Assembly: GCF_000344615.1 (NCBI RefSeq)
Contig: NZ_KB467825.1
Coordinates: 223,165-287,164, forward strand
From: Janthinobacterium sp. CG3
Lineage (GTDB): Bacteria; Pseudomonadota; Gammaproteobacteria; Burkholderiales; Burkholderiaceae_D
Direction of reading: 5' to 3'
Length of the DNA stretch: 64,000 nucleotides
Shown: positions 53,692 to 62,668 of the stretch, in pieces
Numbering within the stretch: the stretch's first letter is position 1
How the letters are laid out: every line of letters starts with the position of its first letter
Position numbers and translations under genes: made by a program
The notes under the pieces: model-generated
Seen by the model: the letters and a program-made list of their open reading frames with translations, nothing else
What the model was told of the DNA's origin: nothing
The model's database searches: none

Positions 53692-55179
53692 CTAACCGAT
53701 CTGTATCCAGGTGGTTTTCAGCTCGGTGTATTTGTCGAAGGCGTGCAGCGACTTGTCGCGGCCGTTGCCGGACTGCTTGTAGCCGCCGAACGGTACGGTG
53801 ATGTCGTCGCCGTCGTACTGGTTGACGTGCACGGTGCCGGCGCGCAGCGCCCGCGCGGTCTGGATCGCCTTGCTGATGTTGGCGGTCCATACCGCCGCCT
53901 GCAAGCCGAACGGGCTGGCGTTGGCCTGCTTGACGGCGTCGTTGATGTCGCTGAAGCTGAGCACCGACAGCACCGGTCCGAAGATCTCTTCGCGGGCGAT
54001 GCTCATGCCGCTGTCGACCTTGTCGAACAGCGTCGGCTGCACGTAGTAGCCGCCGCTGTCGCCGCGCACCTGTTCGCCGCCCGACAGCAGGGCGGCGCCG
54101 GCCGCCTTGCCGGCGTCGATGTAGCCCATCACCGTTTTCAGCTGCGTCGCGTCGACGATGGCGCCCATCACGGTGGCCTCGTCGAGCGGGTCGCCCGGCT
54201 GGAAGCTCGGCATCATCGCCAACGCCTTCTCCAGGAAGCGCTCCTTGATCGACTCTTCCACGAACAGCCGCGACGGCGCGTTGCAGCTCTCGCCCTGGTT
54301 GAAGTAGATCGAGCCGATGGCCGCCTGCACGGCGGCGTCGAGGTCGGGGCAGTCGGCGCAGACGATGTTGGCCGATTTGCCGCCCAACTCGGTCCAGGCG
54401 CGCTTCAGGTTCGACTGGCCGGCCATCTGCATGATCAGCTTGCCGGTGCGGGTCGAGCCGGTGAAGCCGATGCAGTCGATGTCCATGTGCAGCGCCAGCG
54501 CCGAACCGGCCTCGTGGCCGTAGCCCGGCACGACGTTGAAGACGCCCGGCGGCAGGCCCGCCTCCAGGCCGATTTCGGCCAGCCGCAGCGCCGTCAGCGG
54601 CGACTTCTCGGACGGTTTCAGGATCACGCTGTTGCCGGCGGCGAGCGCCGGCGCGATCTTCCACGCCGCCATGATCATCGGATAGTTCCACGGCACGATG
54701 GCGGCCACCACGCCGACCGGTTCGCGGGTGATCAGGGCCAGGCTGTTGGCGGCGGTCGGCGCGATTTCATCGTAGATCTTGTCGATCGCCTCGCCGTACC
54801 AGCGCAGGCAGTTGGCGGTGGCGCCGACGTCGACGCTCTGGCTGTACTTGATCGGCTTGCCCATGTCCAGGGTTTCCAATAGCGCCAGCTCGGCCCCGTA
54901 TTGCTGCACCAGGTCGGCGAACTTGATCAGTACGCGCTTGCGCTGGGCCGGCGACTTGCCGGCCCAGCGGCGGTCGTCGAAGGCGGCGCGCGCCGCCGCC
55001 ACGGCGGCGTCGACGTCGGCACTGTCGCAGCGCGCCACCGGCCCCAGGTTGCGCCCGTCGACCGGCGACAGGTCGTCGAAGCGCTGTTCCGATTTGGCCC
55101 ACACGCGCTGGCCGTCGATGAAGGCGCGGCCGTCGATTTGCAGGGCGCTGGCGCGCTCATGCCACAGTGTTGTTGTCAT
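53692..55179 (-). CDS. puuC: Aldehyde dehydrogenase, PuuC-like
   Basis: The 495-residue enzyme has the ALDH motifs: PWNYP with Asn165 region, LKPSEKSPL, FTGSTRTGK, catalytic Glu265 in TELGGKSA, and nucleophile Cys299 in FNQGESCNAPS. The C-terminal PFGGYKQSGNGRD and the neighbours suggest gamma-glutamyl-gamma-aminobutyraldehyde dehydrogenase of putrescine breakdown; a 4-aminobutyraldehyde substrate is possible. It lies 18 bases after the DUF3138 outer-membrane gene and is probably cotranscribed with the transporter. Confidence 0.88.
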   Translation of the reverse strand: MTTTLWHERASALQIDGRAFIDGQRVWAKSEQRFDDLSPVDGRNLGPVARCDSADVDAAVAAARAAFDDRRWAGKSPAQRKRVLIKFADLVQQYGAELALLETLDMGKPIKYSQSVDVGATANCLRWYGEAIDKIYDEIAPTAANSLALITREPVGVVAAIVPWNYPMIMAAWKIAPALAAGNSVILKPSEKSPLTALRLAEIGLEAGLPPGVFNVVPGYGHEAGSALALHMDIDCIGFTGSTRTGKLIMQMAGQSNLKRAWTELGGKSANIVCADCPDLDAAVQAAIGSIYFNQGESCNAPSRLFVEESIKERFLEKALAMMPSFQPGDPLDEATVMGAIVDATQLKTVMGYIDAGKAAGAALLSGGEQVRGDSGGYYVQPTLFDKVDSGMSIAREEIFGPVLSVLSFSDINDAVKQANASPFGLQAAVWTANISKAIQTARALRAGTVHVNQYDGDDITVPFGGYKQSGNGRDKSLHAFDKYTELKTTWIQIG

Positions 55180-55197
55180 GCTGACTCCCCAATAAAA

Positions 55198-56682
55198 TCA
55201 AAAACTCACCACGGTCGAGACGCCCACCACGTGGTTGTCGCGGCGGTACTGCTCGTCCGAGGTCTTGAACACGTTGCTGCTGGAACGGTCGTAGCGGTAT
55301 TCGCCCTTCAGGCTCACGCCCGGCATCAGCGCGTAGTTCAGGCCCAGCGACAGCGCGTAGCGGTTGCTGCCCTCGCTCGGGTCGGCCAGCACCCAGCCGG
55401 TGCCGTCGAACACCATGCCGGAGCCGAAGCCGTTGCGCCCGTCCGGGCAGTTGGCCTCGTCGTCGGGGCCGCCGTTGAGGATGCGGCACATGCCGTTGAC
55501 GCTGTCGCCGGAACCGTAGGTCGAGCCGAACAGGCCGCCGCCGTTGCGCTTGTTGTTAATGTAGTCGAAACGGGCGATGGTTTCCAGCCGCGGCGTGACC
55601 TTGAACGAGGCCAGCGTCGACAGGCCCCACCATTTTTGCTTGTCGGCGCTATAGCCGTTCGACGCGGTCGCGCCCTGGCGGCCGTACGACAACTGGCCCT
55701 GCACATTCCAGTCGCCGCGGGTGAAGTAACCGTCCACTTCCAGCAGGTCGAGGCGGCCGAACTGGGCCTTGTCGTCGAAGCCGGAATGGATGCCGGCGAA
55801 GCCGAAGCCGTTGTATTCGCCCTTGGCGTAGTCGACCCGGTAGAACAGCCCCGGCGCCTGTTGCTTGGCGGTGTTGACGCGGGCCAGGTTCAGATTCCCC
55901 AGCATGATCTTCGACAGCCACTTTCCGCGCGACAGTTCGACACCGGCGCCGGTGTAGAAGTTCGCCGCCGAGAAGTCGAACAGCAGGTTGTGCGTGATCA
56001 GCTTGTTCTGCGTCGACGGGATGTACTCGTAGCCGGCCCAGTCCGGGATTTGCCCGGCGATCAGGCGCGTGCTCAGGTCGCCCAGCGGAATCGACACCGA
56101 CGCTTCGTGCACCAGGTTGCCGAAGTTGTAGCCGGCGCCGGCGCTCTTGCTCGGCATCAGCGTCATCTTGAACTTGGTGCCGCCCTCGAGTTCCTTCTCG
56201 ACGTTCAGCATGCCGCTGCCGAAGAAGGTGTTGTCGTAGCTGAAGGCCTCGCCGGAGCCGTTGATGCTGCTGTTATTGTTGAGGAAAACGAAGCTCGACG
56301 TGCGCGCGTTGCGGTTGTAGATATAGGTCGGGTCGACGTAGCCGGAAATTTTCAAGCCCTTCAAGCCGCTGGCCTCGGTGGCGTCCTCGATCGCCTCGGT
56401 CTTGATGCGGATGCGGTTGAACTCGGCCACGTCGACCGACTCGCCGCCGGCGTTGCCGGCCTTGGCCGCCGCTGTCGCCTGCACCGCCTCGGTGCTGGCG
56501 GCGGCCGCCACCGTGTTGGCCTGCTGCGCCTGGGCGCCGACCTTTTCGATCATCGCCTCGAGCTTCTTGACGTGGGTTTTCAACGCCTCCAGTTCGGCCT
56601 TCAGTTCCTTGGTGCTTTGCGCCATGGCCACGGCCGGGTAGGCGATGGCGACGGCGACCACGATTTTCTTCAGCAAGTGCAT
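55198..56682 (-). CDS. DUF3138-type outer-membrane porin-like protein
   Basis: The 494-residue protein has a signal peptide (to VAMAQ-ST) and a coiled coil (about 24-55, KELKAELEALKTHVKKLEAM region). Alternating aromatic beta-strand sequence follows to a C-terminal Phe (VVGVSTVVSF), the usual mark of outer-membrane barrels. It matches DUF3138 proteins of Burkholderiales as I recall them. It is embedded between the potI permease gene (35 bases upstream) and puuC, so it is a candidate outer-membrane channel for polyamines; this is inference. No Cys pair or TonB box is seen. Confidence 0.8.
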   Translation of the reverse strand: MHLLKKIVVAVAIAYPAVAMAQSTKELKAELEALKTHVKKLEAMIEKVGAQAQQANTVAAAASTEAVQATAAAKAGNAGGESVDVAEFNRIRIKTEAIEDATEASGLKGLKISGYVDPTYIYNRNARTSSFVFLNNNSSINGSGEAFSYDNTFFGSGMLNVEKELEGGTKFKMTLMPSKSAGAGYNFGNLVHEASVSIPLGDLSTRLIAGQIPDWAGYEYIPSTQNKLITHNLLFDFSAANFYTGAGVELSRGKWLSKIMLGNLNLARVNTAKQQAPGLFYRVDYAKGEYNGFGFAGIHSGFDDKAQFGRLDLLEVDGYFTRGDWNVQGQLSYGRQGATASNGYSADKQKWWGLSTLASFKVTPRLETIARFDYINNKRNGGGLFGSTYGSGDSVNGMCRILNGGPDDEANCPDGRNGFGSGMVFDGTGWVLADPSEGSNRYALSLGLNYALMPGVSLKGEYRYDRSSSNVFKTSDEQYRRDNHVVGVSTVVSF

Positions 56683-56716
56683 GGTGACTCCCTCTTATTT
56701 TCGTTGTTGTAGACGA

Positions 56717-57568
56717 CTACTCGGTATCCGCCTTGAAGGCGGCGGAAATCTGCTTCTGGCGCAGCCGCTCGGCGCGCGCCAGCATCAAACTGGACACGAT
56801 GACGGCGATCGTCACCACCAAAATGGTCAGCGCGGCGACCGCGTTCACGCGCGGGTCCAGCCCCAGCCGGGCGCGCGAGAAAATCACGATCGGCATGGTC
56901 GACGAACCCGGCCCGGACAGGAAGGCCGACAGCACCACGTCGTCGAGCGACAGGGTGAACGTCAGCAGCCAGGCCGAGGCCAGCGCCTGCGTGATATTCG
57001 GCAGCGTCACCAGGAAAAACACCTGGTGCGGGCGGCAGCCCAGGTCCATCGCCGCCTCTTCCAGCGACTTGTTCATCTCCTGCAGGCGCGACTGCACCAC
57101 CACGGCGGCGTAGGCCATGCCCAGCAGGGTGTGGCCGATCCAGATGGTGAACATGCCGCGCTCGGGAAAGCCGAACATCTTCTGCACCGACACCAGCATC
57201 AGCAGCAGCGACAGGCCGATGATCACCTCCGGCATCACCAGCGGCGCGCTGACCATGCCGGAGAACAGGGTGCGGCCGCGGAAGCGCTGGTAGCGGTTCA
57301 GCGCGAACGCGGCGAAGGTGCCCAGCACCACCGACGAGGTGGCCGCCAGCAGCGCGATCTTCAGCGACAGCGCGAAGCCGGCGATGATCTGGGTGTCGCT
57401 CATCAACTCGCTGTACCAGCGCGTCGAAAAGCCGCTCCAGACCATGTCCTGGCGCGAGCTGTTGAAGGAAAACACGATCAGCACGACGATCGGCAGGTAC
57501 AGGAACAGGTAGCCGAGCGAGAGCCAGCCGCGGCCGAACCAGCGCTGGAGGAAAGTGGAACCGTTCAT
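56717..57568 (-). CDS. potI: Putrescine ABC transporter permease
   Basis: The 283-residue inner-membrane permease has about six membrane segments and the EAA loop (LEEAAMDLGCRPHQVFFLVTLPN, given here by its ends LEEAA and TLPN). With PotH it forms the channel of the putrescine importer. It overlaps potH by four bases (ATGA). It is followed by the DUF3138 gene. Confidence 0.93.
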   Translation of the reverse strand: MNGSTFLQRWFGRGWLSLGYLFLYLPIVVLIVFSFNSSRQDMVWSGFSTRWYSELMSDTQIIAGFALSLKIALLAATSSVVLGTFAAFALNRYQRFRGRTLFSGMVSAPLVMPEVIIGLSLLLMLVSVQKMFGFPERGMFTIWIGHTLLGMAYAAVVVQSRLQEMNKSLEEAAMDLGCRPHQVFFLVTLPNITQALASAWLLTFTLSLDDVVLSAFLSGPGSSTMPIVIFSRARLGLDPRVNAVAALTILVVTIAVIVSSLMLARAERLRQKQISAAFKADTE

Positions 57569-58488
57569 GCGCGCGCCTCTTGGTCTGCCTGGTACTTGTT
57601 GAAAATCGCCATCGGCACCAGGATCAGCAGGATCACCACCACCGTCACCGACGACGCCATCGGCCAGTCGTTATTGGTAAAGAACTCGTCCCACAGCACC
57701 TTGCCGATCATCAGCGTCTCGGGGCCGCCGAGCAGCTCGGGGATGACGTACTCGCCGACGGCCGGAATGAACACCAGCATGGCGCCGGCGATGATGCCGG
57801 ACTTCGACAGCGGCACCGTGATGCGCCAGAAGGTTTGCAGCGGCGTCGCGCCGAGGTCGGCGGCCGCTTCCAGGAAGCGCACGTCCATCTTCACCAGGTT
57901 GGCGTACAGCGGCAGGATCATGAACGGCAGGTAGGCGTAAACCATGCCGATCAGCAGCGAGAACGGGGTGTTCATCATGTGCAGCGGCTGGGCGATCAGG
58001 CCGAGCGACAGCAGCAGCTCGTTGACGATGCCGTGGTTGGCCAGGATGCCCTTCCACGCGTAGATGCGCAGCAGGAACGAGGTCCAGAACGGCAGCATCA
58101 CCAGCATCATCAGCACCGGCCGCACGGTCGGCTTGGAACGCGCCATGAAGTAGGCGAACGGGTAGCCGATGAACAGGCACAGCGCGGTGGTGATGGCGGC
58201 GTACTTGAGCGAACTCAGATAGGTCAGCACATACAGGTCGTCCTCGGCGATGAAGAAGTAGTTCGACAGCTTGACCTTGACGACGACGACGCCCTCGACG
58301 AAGGCGAGCAGGCTGCCGAAGGGGTTGCCGGCGCCGTCGACCTCGGCAAAGCTCAGGCGCAGCACGATCAGGAACGGCACCAGGAAGGCGCCGGCCAGCC
58401 ACAGGAAGGGCACGCCGATGACGAAGTTGCGGCCGGTGGCCCAGCGCAGCGTCAACAGGGCGCGCAGCGATTGCAGGAGTTTGTCCAT
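57565..58488 (-). CDS. potH: Putrescine ABC transporter permease
   Basis: The 307-residue permease has six membrane segments. The EAA loop is FLEAAADLGATPLQTFWRITVPL, given here by its ends FLEAA and TVPL. YAYLPFMILPLYANL and IPELLGGPETLMIGK are typical of PotH. It follows potG by seven bases and overlaps potI. Confidence 0.93.
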   Translation of the reverse strand: MDKLLQSLRALLTLRWATGRNFVIGVPFLWLAGAFLVPFLIVLRLSFAEVDGAGNPFGSLLAFVEGVVVVKVKLSNYFFIAEDDLYVLTYLSSLKYAAITTALCLFIGYPFAYFMARSKPTVRPVLMMLVMLPFWTSFLLRIYAWKGILANHGIVNELLLSLGLIAQPLHMMNTPFSLLIGMVYAYLPFMILPLYANLVKMDVRFLEAAADLGATPLQTFWRITVPLSKSGIIAGAMLVFIPAVGEYVIPELLGGPETLMIGKVLWDEFFTNNDWPMASSVTVVVILLILVPMAIFNKYQADQEARA

Positions 58489-58495
58489 GGCGGCC

Positions 58496-59644
58496 TCAGC
58501 GGGTCAGCACGACGATGTCGGCGCCGTCCCACCAGACGTACACGCGTTGCTCGCGCTCCAGCCGGGTGCTCTGGTGGCGGGCGGCGTTGGTGCGCGTGAC
58601 CTTCAACTCCATGCCGCCGTCCAGGCGCACGCGGTAGTGGGTCTCGTTGCCGAAATAGGCGATCGCCGCAATGACGCCCTGGGCGCTGTTGTAGTCGTGC
58701 TCGGCGACCGAGGCGCGCTGCTGCGGCGACGGCGGCTCGACCTGCAGGCCGATCTTCTCCGGCCGCACCGCCACCGACACCGCCATGCCCATGGTGCCGG
58801 TGATGCCGTGGTTGACGTAGTGCGCCACCTCCTGCGTGGCGATCACCACGTGGTCCGGCTCGTCGACCGTGATGCGGCCCTCGAACATGTTGACGCTGCC
58901 GATGAAGTCGGCCACGAAGCGGCAGTTCGGCGTCTCGTAAATCTCGCCCGGCGCGCCCACCTGCAGGATGCGGCCCTCGCTCATGACGGCGATGCGGGTG
59001 GCCATGCTCATCGCCTCGTCCTGGTCGTGGGTGACCATGACGCAGGTCACGCCGACCTGTTCGATGATGTTGACCAGCTCGATCTGGGTGCGCTCGCGCA
59101 GCTTCTTGTCGAGCGCGCCGAGCGGCTCGTCGAGCAGCAGCAACTGCGGCCGCTTGGCCAGGCTGCGCGCCAGCGCCACGCGCTGCTGCTGGCCGCCGGA
59201 CAGCTGGTGCGGCTTGCGCTTGCCGTAGCTCGACAGCTGCACCTGCGCCAGCATCTTCTCGACCCGGCTGGCCACCTCGTCCGCCGGCAAGCCGTCGCGG
59301 CGCAGGCCGAAGGCGACGTTGTCCCACACCGTCAGGTGCGGGAACAGCGCGTAGGACTGGAACATCATATTGATCGGGCGCTGGTACGGCGGCACGTTGC
59401 CGATGTCCTGGCCGGCCAGCGTGATCGAGCCGGCGGTCGGCGTTTCGAAGCCGGCCAGCATGCGCAGCAGCGTCGACTTGCCGCAGCCGGAGCTGCCCAG
59501 CAGCGCGAAGATTTCGCCCTTGTTGATGCCGACGGAGATATCGTCGACGGCGCGCACGCCGTCGAATTCCTTCACCAGGTTGCGGATAAGCAGGAAGGGC
59601 GGACTGGCATCGCTGGTCGATGCGGCGGGTGGTGCAAGCGTCAT
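58496..59644 (-). CDS. potG: Putrescine ABC transporter ATP-binding protein
   Basis: The 382-residue ATPase has Walker A GSSGCGKST, the signature LSGGQQQRVALARSLA, Walker B LLLLDEPLGALD and H-loop TCVMVTHDQDE. A C-terminal TOBE region (about 300-380) completes the family layout. It energises PotH/PotI. ATG 59644 (MTLAPPAAS) is chosen; a longer frame runs into the 97-bp gap after potF. Confidence 0.94.
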   Translation of the reverse strand: MTLAPPAASTSDASPPFLLIRNLVKEFDGVRAVDDISVGINKGEIFALLGSSGCGKSTLLRMLAGFETPTAGSITLAGQDIGNVPPYQRPINMMFQSYALFPHLTVWDNVAFGLRRDGLPADEVASRVEKMLAQVQLSSYGKRKPHQLSGGQQQRVALARSLAKRPQLLLLDEPLGALDKKLRERTQIELVNIIEQVGVTCVMVTHDQDEAMSMATRIAVMSEGRILQVGAPGEIYETPNCRFVADFIGSVNMFEGRITVDEPDHVVIATQEVAHYVNHGITGTMGMAVSVAVRPEKIGLQVEPPSPQQRASVAEHDYNSAQGVIAAIAYFGNETHYRVRLDGGMELKVTRTNAARHQSTRLEREQRVYVWWDGADIVVLTR

Positions 59645-59741
59645 GATGGGAGCAGTAAAAAAATAGTCGGATGGTCGGTGAAACGGGCATGCAGCGGCCA
59701 CTCCCGGCCGCGCTGGGCGGGCGGGAGGGCCAACGGCATGC

Positions 59742-60884
59742 TTACAGTCCGGTCTTGAACTTGGTGTAGACGCGCGTCATCGTGCGGCGGATGTCGGCGT
59801 TGAGCGGCTCCGGCACGATCATCTTCTTCTTGTCCTCGTCGCTGAGGAAAATGGTCTTGTTCTCGGCCAGGTCCTTCTTGACGAACTTGATCGCGGCGGC
59901 GTTCGGGTTGGTGTAGAAGACCTTGTTGGTCAGGCTGGCGTGCACTTCCGGGCGCATGATGTAGTTGATCCACAGGTGCGCGTTGTTCGGGTGCGGCGCG
60001 TCGACCGGGATCGCCATCGTGTCGAAGATCAGCGCGGCGCCGGTCTTCGGAATCAGCGCCTGGATGGTGTTGCCGTTCTTGGCGTCGAGGGCGCGCTGGC
60101 GCGCGATGTTGATGTCGCCCGACCAGCCCAGCGACATGCAGACGGCGCCGTTGGCCAGGTCGTTGATGTAGCCCGATGAGCTGAACAGCGTGACGTAGGG
60201 GCGCACGCTTTGCAGCAGGCGGCCGGCTTCCTGGTAGTCGGAGCTGACCTTCGAGTAGGCCGGCTTGCCGAGGTAGAGCAGCGCCGGCGGCAGCACTTCG
60301 GACGGCGAGTCGAGCACCGAGACGCCGCAGGACTTCAGCTTGGAGATGTATTTGGGGTCGAAGAACAGGTCCCAGGCGTTGTCCGGCATCGGCATGCTTC
60401 CCAGCGCGGCCTTGACCTTGTCGACGTTGATGCCCAGCGTGGTGTAGCCCCACAACCACGTCACCAGGTGCTTGTTGCCCGGGTCCAGCTTGGCGATTTG
60501 GCCCTGCAGGGCCGGGTCCATATTGGCCAGGTTGGGCAGCTTGCCCTTGTCGAGTTCGCGCAGCAGGCCGCCGTCGATTTGCAGGCGCGCCCAGTGCGCG
60601 GTCGGCACCACGATGTCGTAGCCGGTCTTGCCGGCGACCAGCTTGGCGTGCAGCACTTCATTGCTGTCGAACACGTCGTAGCGCACCTTGATGCCGGTTT
60701 CCTTCTCGAAATTCTTGATCGTGTCTTCGGCGATATAGTCCGACCAGTTATAAATATTCAGAACCTTTTCTTCCTGGGCCATGGCGGGGGAGGCGAACGC
60801 CGCCGCGACGGCCGCCGCGGCCAACGCCCTGGTGACGCCGCATGCGATGCGTTTCTTCAACTGTAAAGCCGGATTTGCAACCAT
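59742..60884 (-). CDS. potF: Periplasmic putrescine-binding protein
   Basis: The 380-residue binding protein has a signal peptide (to ASPAMA-QEE) and the PotF/SpuD start VLNIYNWSDYIAEDTI. YDVFDSNEVLHAKL, VPTAHWARLQIDGGLL and the ligand-site features SLGWSGDINIARQRA and NAHLWINYIM agree. AGGGGA about eight bases upstream supports ATG 60884. It is the first gene of potFGHI. Putrescine is more likely than spermidine by similarity to PotF/SpuD; exact specificity is not decided by sequence. Confidence 0.93.
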   Translation of the reverse strand: MVANPALQLKKRIACGVTRALAAAAVAAAFASPAMAQEEKVLNIYNWSDYIAEDTIKNFEKETGIKVRYDVFDSNEVLHAKLVAGKTGYDIVVPTAHWARLQIDGGLLRELDKGKLPNLANMDPALQGQIAKLDPGNKHLVTWLWGYTTLGINVDKVKAALGSMPMPDNAWDLFFDPKYISKLKSCGVSVLDSPSEVLPPALLYLGKPAYSKVSSDYQEAGRLLQSVRPYVTLFSSSGYINDLANGAVCMSLGWSGDINIARQRALDAKNGNTIQALIPKTGAALIFDTMAIPVDAPHPNNAHLWINYIMRPEVHASLTNKVFYTNPNAAAIKFVKKDLAENKTIFLSDEDKKKMIVPEPLNADIRRTMTRVYTKFKTGL

Positions 60885-60938
60885 TTTTTTTGTCCCCTAT
60901 CGAATCAGAGTGGTTTGACTACCTGTATTCATCACGCT

Positions 60939-60958
60939 TTTTATACGGTTTTATACGG
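60939..60958 (-). promoter_or_regulatory. Tandem 10-bp direct repeats upstream of potF
   Basis: TTTTATACGG occurs twice in a row (60939-60948 and 60949-60958), about 55-75 bases before the potF ATG. On the sense strand each repeat reads CCGTATAAAA, which resembles a -10 element or a paired operator. This is a plausible promoter or regulator site for the transporter, without direct proof. Confidence 0.45.
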
Positions 60959-61025
60959 CCCCGCCGCACGCCCGTCAAGCAGGCCTTGGCTTTTCTACAT
61001 CTTTGTCTCGCAAAGCGTCTCGTCG

Positions 61026-61127
61026 GTCGGATGCGGGGGCCGCCGAGGCAAGCGTCATCCGACGCCGCGTCGCTGCCGACGCCAGTCGGGTTTGCCACGT
61101 CGCGTAACAGCGGAGGGCCAACCCGAC
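61026..61127. repeat. Composite intergenic inverted repeat, GTCGG family, copy 5
   Basis: A GTCGGAT (61026-61032) / ATCCGAC (61057-61063) hairpin is followed by a GTCGGGTTTG / CCAACCCGAC-type hairpin (61085 to 61127). It fills much of the 283-bp gap between the aminotransferase (ending 61168) and potF. The rest of the gap holds the potF promoter region and no gene. Confidence 0.7.
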
Positions 61128-61167
61128 CTGCAAAACCCGGCATCCCAACTTTATCACTTAGCAATAT

Positions 61168-62625
61168 TTATTCCACCCAGCCGCGCCCCTTGACGTCGGC
61201 GTGGGTCGCGTCCAGGCAGGTACGGATCAGCGCCACCATTTCGTCGATCTGGCCGCGCGTCATCACCAGCGGCGGCGCGATGATCATGCGATCGCCGACG
61301 GCGCGCATGATCATGCCGTTGCCGAACATGTAGCCGCGGCAGATCATACCGACGCCCAACCCCGGGTCGAACAGCTCGCAGTCGTGCACCACCGCGGCCT
61401 TTTTGCGCACCAGGTTGAGGCCGGCGACGAAGCCGCAACTATCGGCGTAGCCGACCAGCGGATGGTCGGCCAGTTCGGCGAAGCGCTGCTTCAAGTACGG
61501 ACCGGTGTCCTCGTCGACCTTGCGCACCAAGCCTTCCTCTTCCAGGATGCGGATGTTTTCCAGCGCCGCGGCGCAGGCGACCGGGTGGCCGGAGTAGGTG
61601 AAGCCGTGGTTGAAATCGCCGCCCTTCTCGATCAGCACGTCGGCCACGCGGTCGCCCACCAGCACGCCGCCGAGCGGAATGTAGCCGGAGGTGACTCCCT
61701 TGGCGAAGGTGATCAGGTCGGGCTTGATGCCGAACAGCTCGGAGGCGAACCATTTGCCGAGGCGGCCGAAACCGCAGATGACCTCGTCGGCGATCAGCAG
61801 GATGCCGTACTTGTCGCAGATGCGCTGTATTTCGGGCCAATAGGTGGCCGGCGGAATCACCACGCCGCCGGCGCCCTGGATCGGCTCGCCGATGAAGGCC
61901 GCCACCTTGTCGGCGCCGACTTCCAGGATCTTCGCCTCCAACCACGACGCCGCCTCGATGCCGAACGCGTCCGGGCTCATGCCGCGGCCGCCCTCGACAT
62001 AGTTGGGCTGGCCGACGTAGTCGATGTTGGGGATCGGCAAGCCGCCCTGGGCGTGCATGCCGTCCATGCCGCTCAGCGAGGCGCCGCCCATGGTGCTGCC
62101 GTGGTAGGCGTTCTTGCGGCTCAGGACGATGTGGCGCTCCTTGTAGCCGAGCAGGTCCCAATAGCGCCGCACCATGCGCAGGTTGGTGTCGTTGGCCTCG
62201 GAACCGGAGCCGGTGAAGAACACGTGGTTGAACTGCGGCGGCGAAATCTCGACCAGCTTGGTTGCCAGTTGCACCGCCGGCAGGTTGGTGGTGTTGAAGA
62301 AGCTGTTATAGAACGGCAGCGTCTCCATCTGCCGGTACACCGCCTCGGAGATGCTGGTGCGGCCGTAGCCGACGTTGACGCACCACAGGCCGGACATGCC
62401 GTCCAGCACCCGCTTGCCCTGCGAGTCCCAGACATAGATGCCCTCGCCGCGCACCATCACGCGGGCGCCCTTGGCGTTCAAATCCTGGAAGTCGGTGAAC
62501 GGGTGCATGTAGTGGGCCGAGTCCAGCTTCTGGATCGCCGCGGTGTCGTACAGTTGCGGTTGCGCGGCGGCCTGCTTGACCGACGCGACCAATGCGGCGC
62601 TGGGCGCCAATGGGTTTGAAGACAT
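61168..62625 (-). CDS. spuC: Putrescine-pyruvate type aminotransferase (SpuC-like)
   Basis: The 485-residue class III aminotransferase starts with the typical HYMHPFTDFQDLNAKG. It has the glycine loop SGSEANDTNLRMVRRYW, Asp in LLIADEVICGFGRLG, and Lys in TFAKGVTSGYIPLGG. SpuC of Pseudomonas transaminates putrescine with pyruvate. Position between a PuuA-like gene and the putrescine transporter supports this role. It lies 43 bases after the PuuA-like gene at 62669, so both routes of putrescine breakdown are encoded together. Confidence 0.9.
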   Translation of the reverse strand: MSSNPLAPSAALVASVKQAAAQPQLYDTAAIQKLDSAHYMHPFTDFQDLNAKGARVMVRGEGIYVWDSQGKRVLDGMSGLWCVNVGYGRTSISEAVYRQMETLPFYNSFFNTTNLPAVQLATKLVEISPPQFNHVFFTGSGSEANDTNLRMVRRYWDLLGYKERHIVLSRKNAYHGSTMGGASLSGMDGMHAQGGLPIPNIDYVGQPNYVEGGRGMSPDAFGIEAASWLEAKILEVGADKVAAFIGEPIQGAGGVVIPPATYWPEIQRICDKYGILLIADEVICGFGRLGKWFASELFGIKPDLITFAKGVTSGYIPLGGVLVGDRVADVLIEKGGDFNHGFTYSGHPVACAAALENIRILEEEGLVRKVDEDTGPYLKQRFAELADHPLVGYADSCGFVAGLNLVRKKAAVVHDCELFDPGLGVGMICRGYMFGNGMIMRAVGDRMIIAPPLVMTRGQIDEMVALIRTCLDATHADVKGRGWVE

Positions 62626-62668
62626 GGGTATTCCTTAGTTATGAGAGAGCAGTCACGCGACTGGACGC

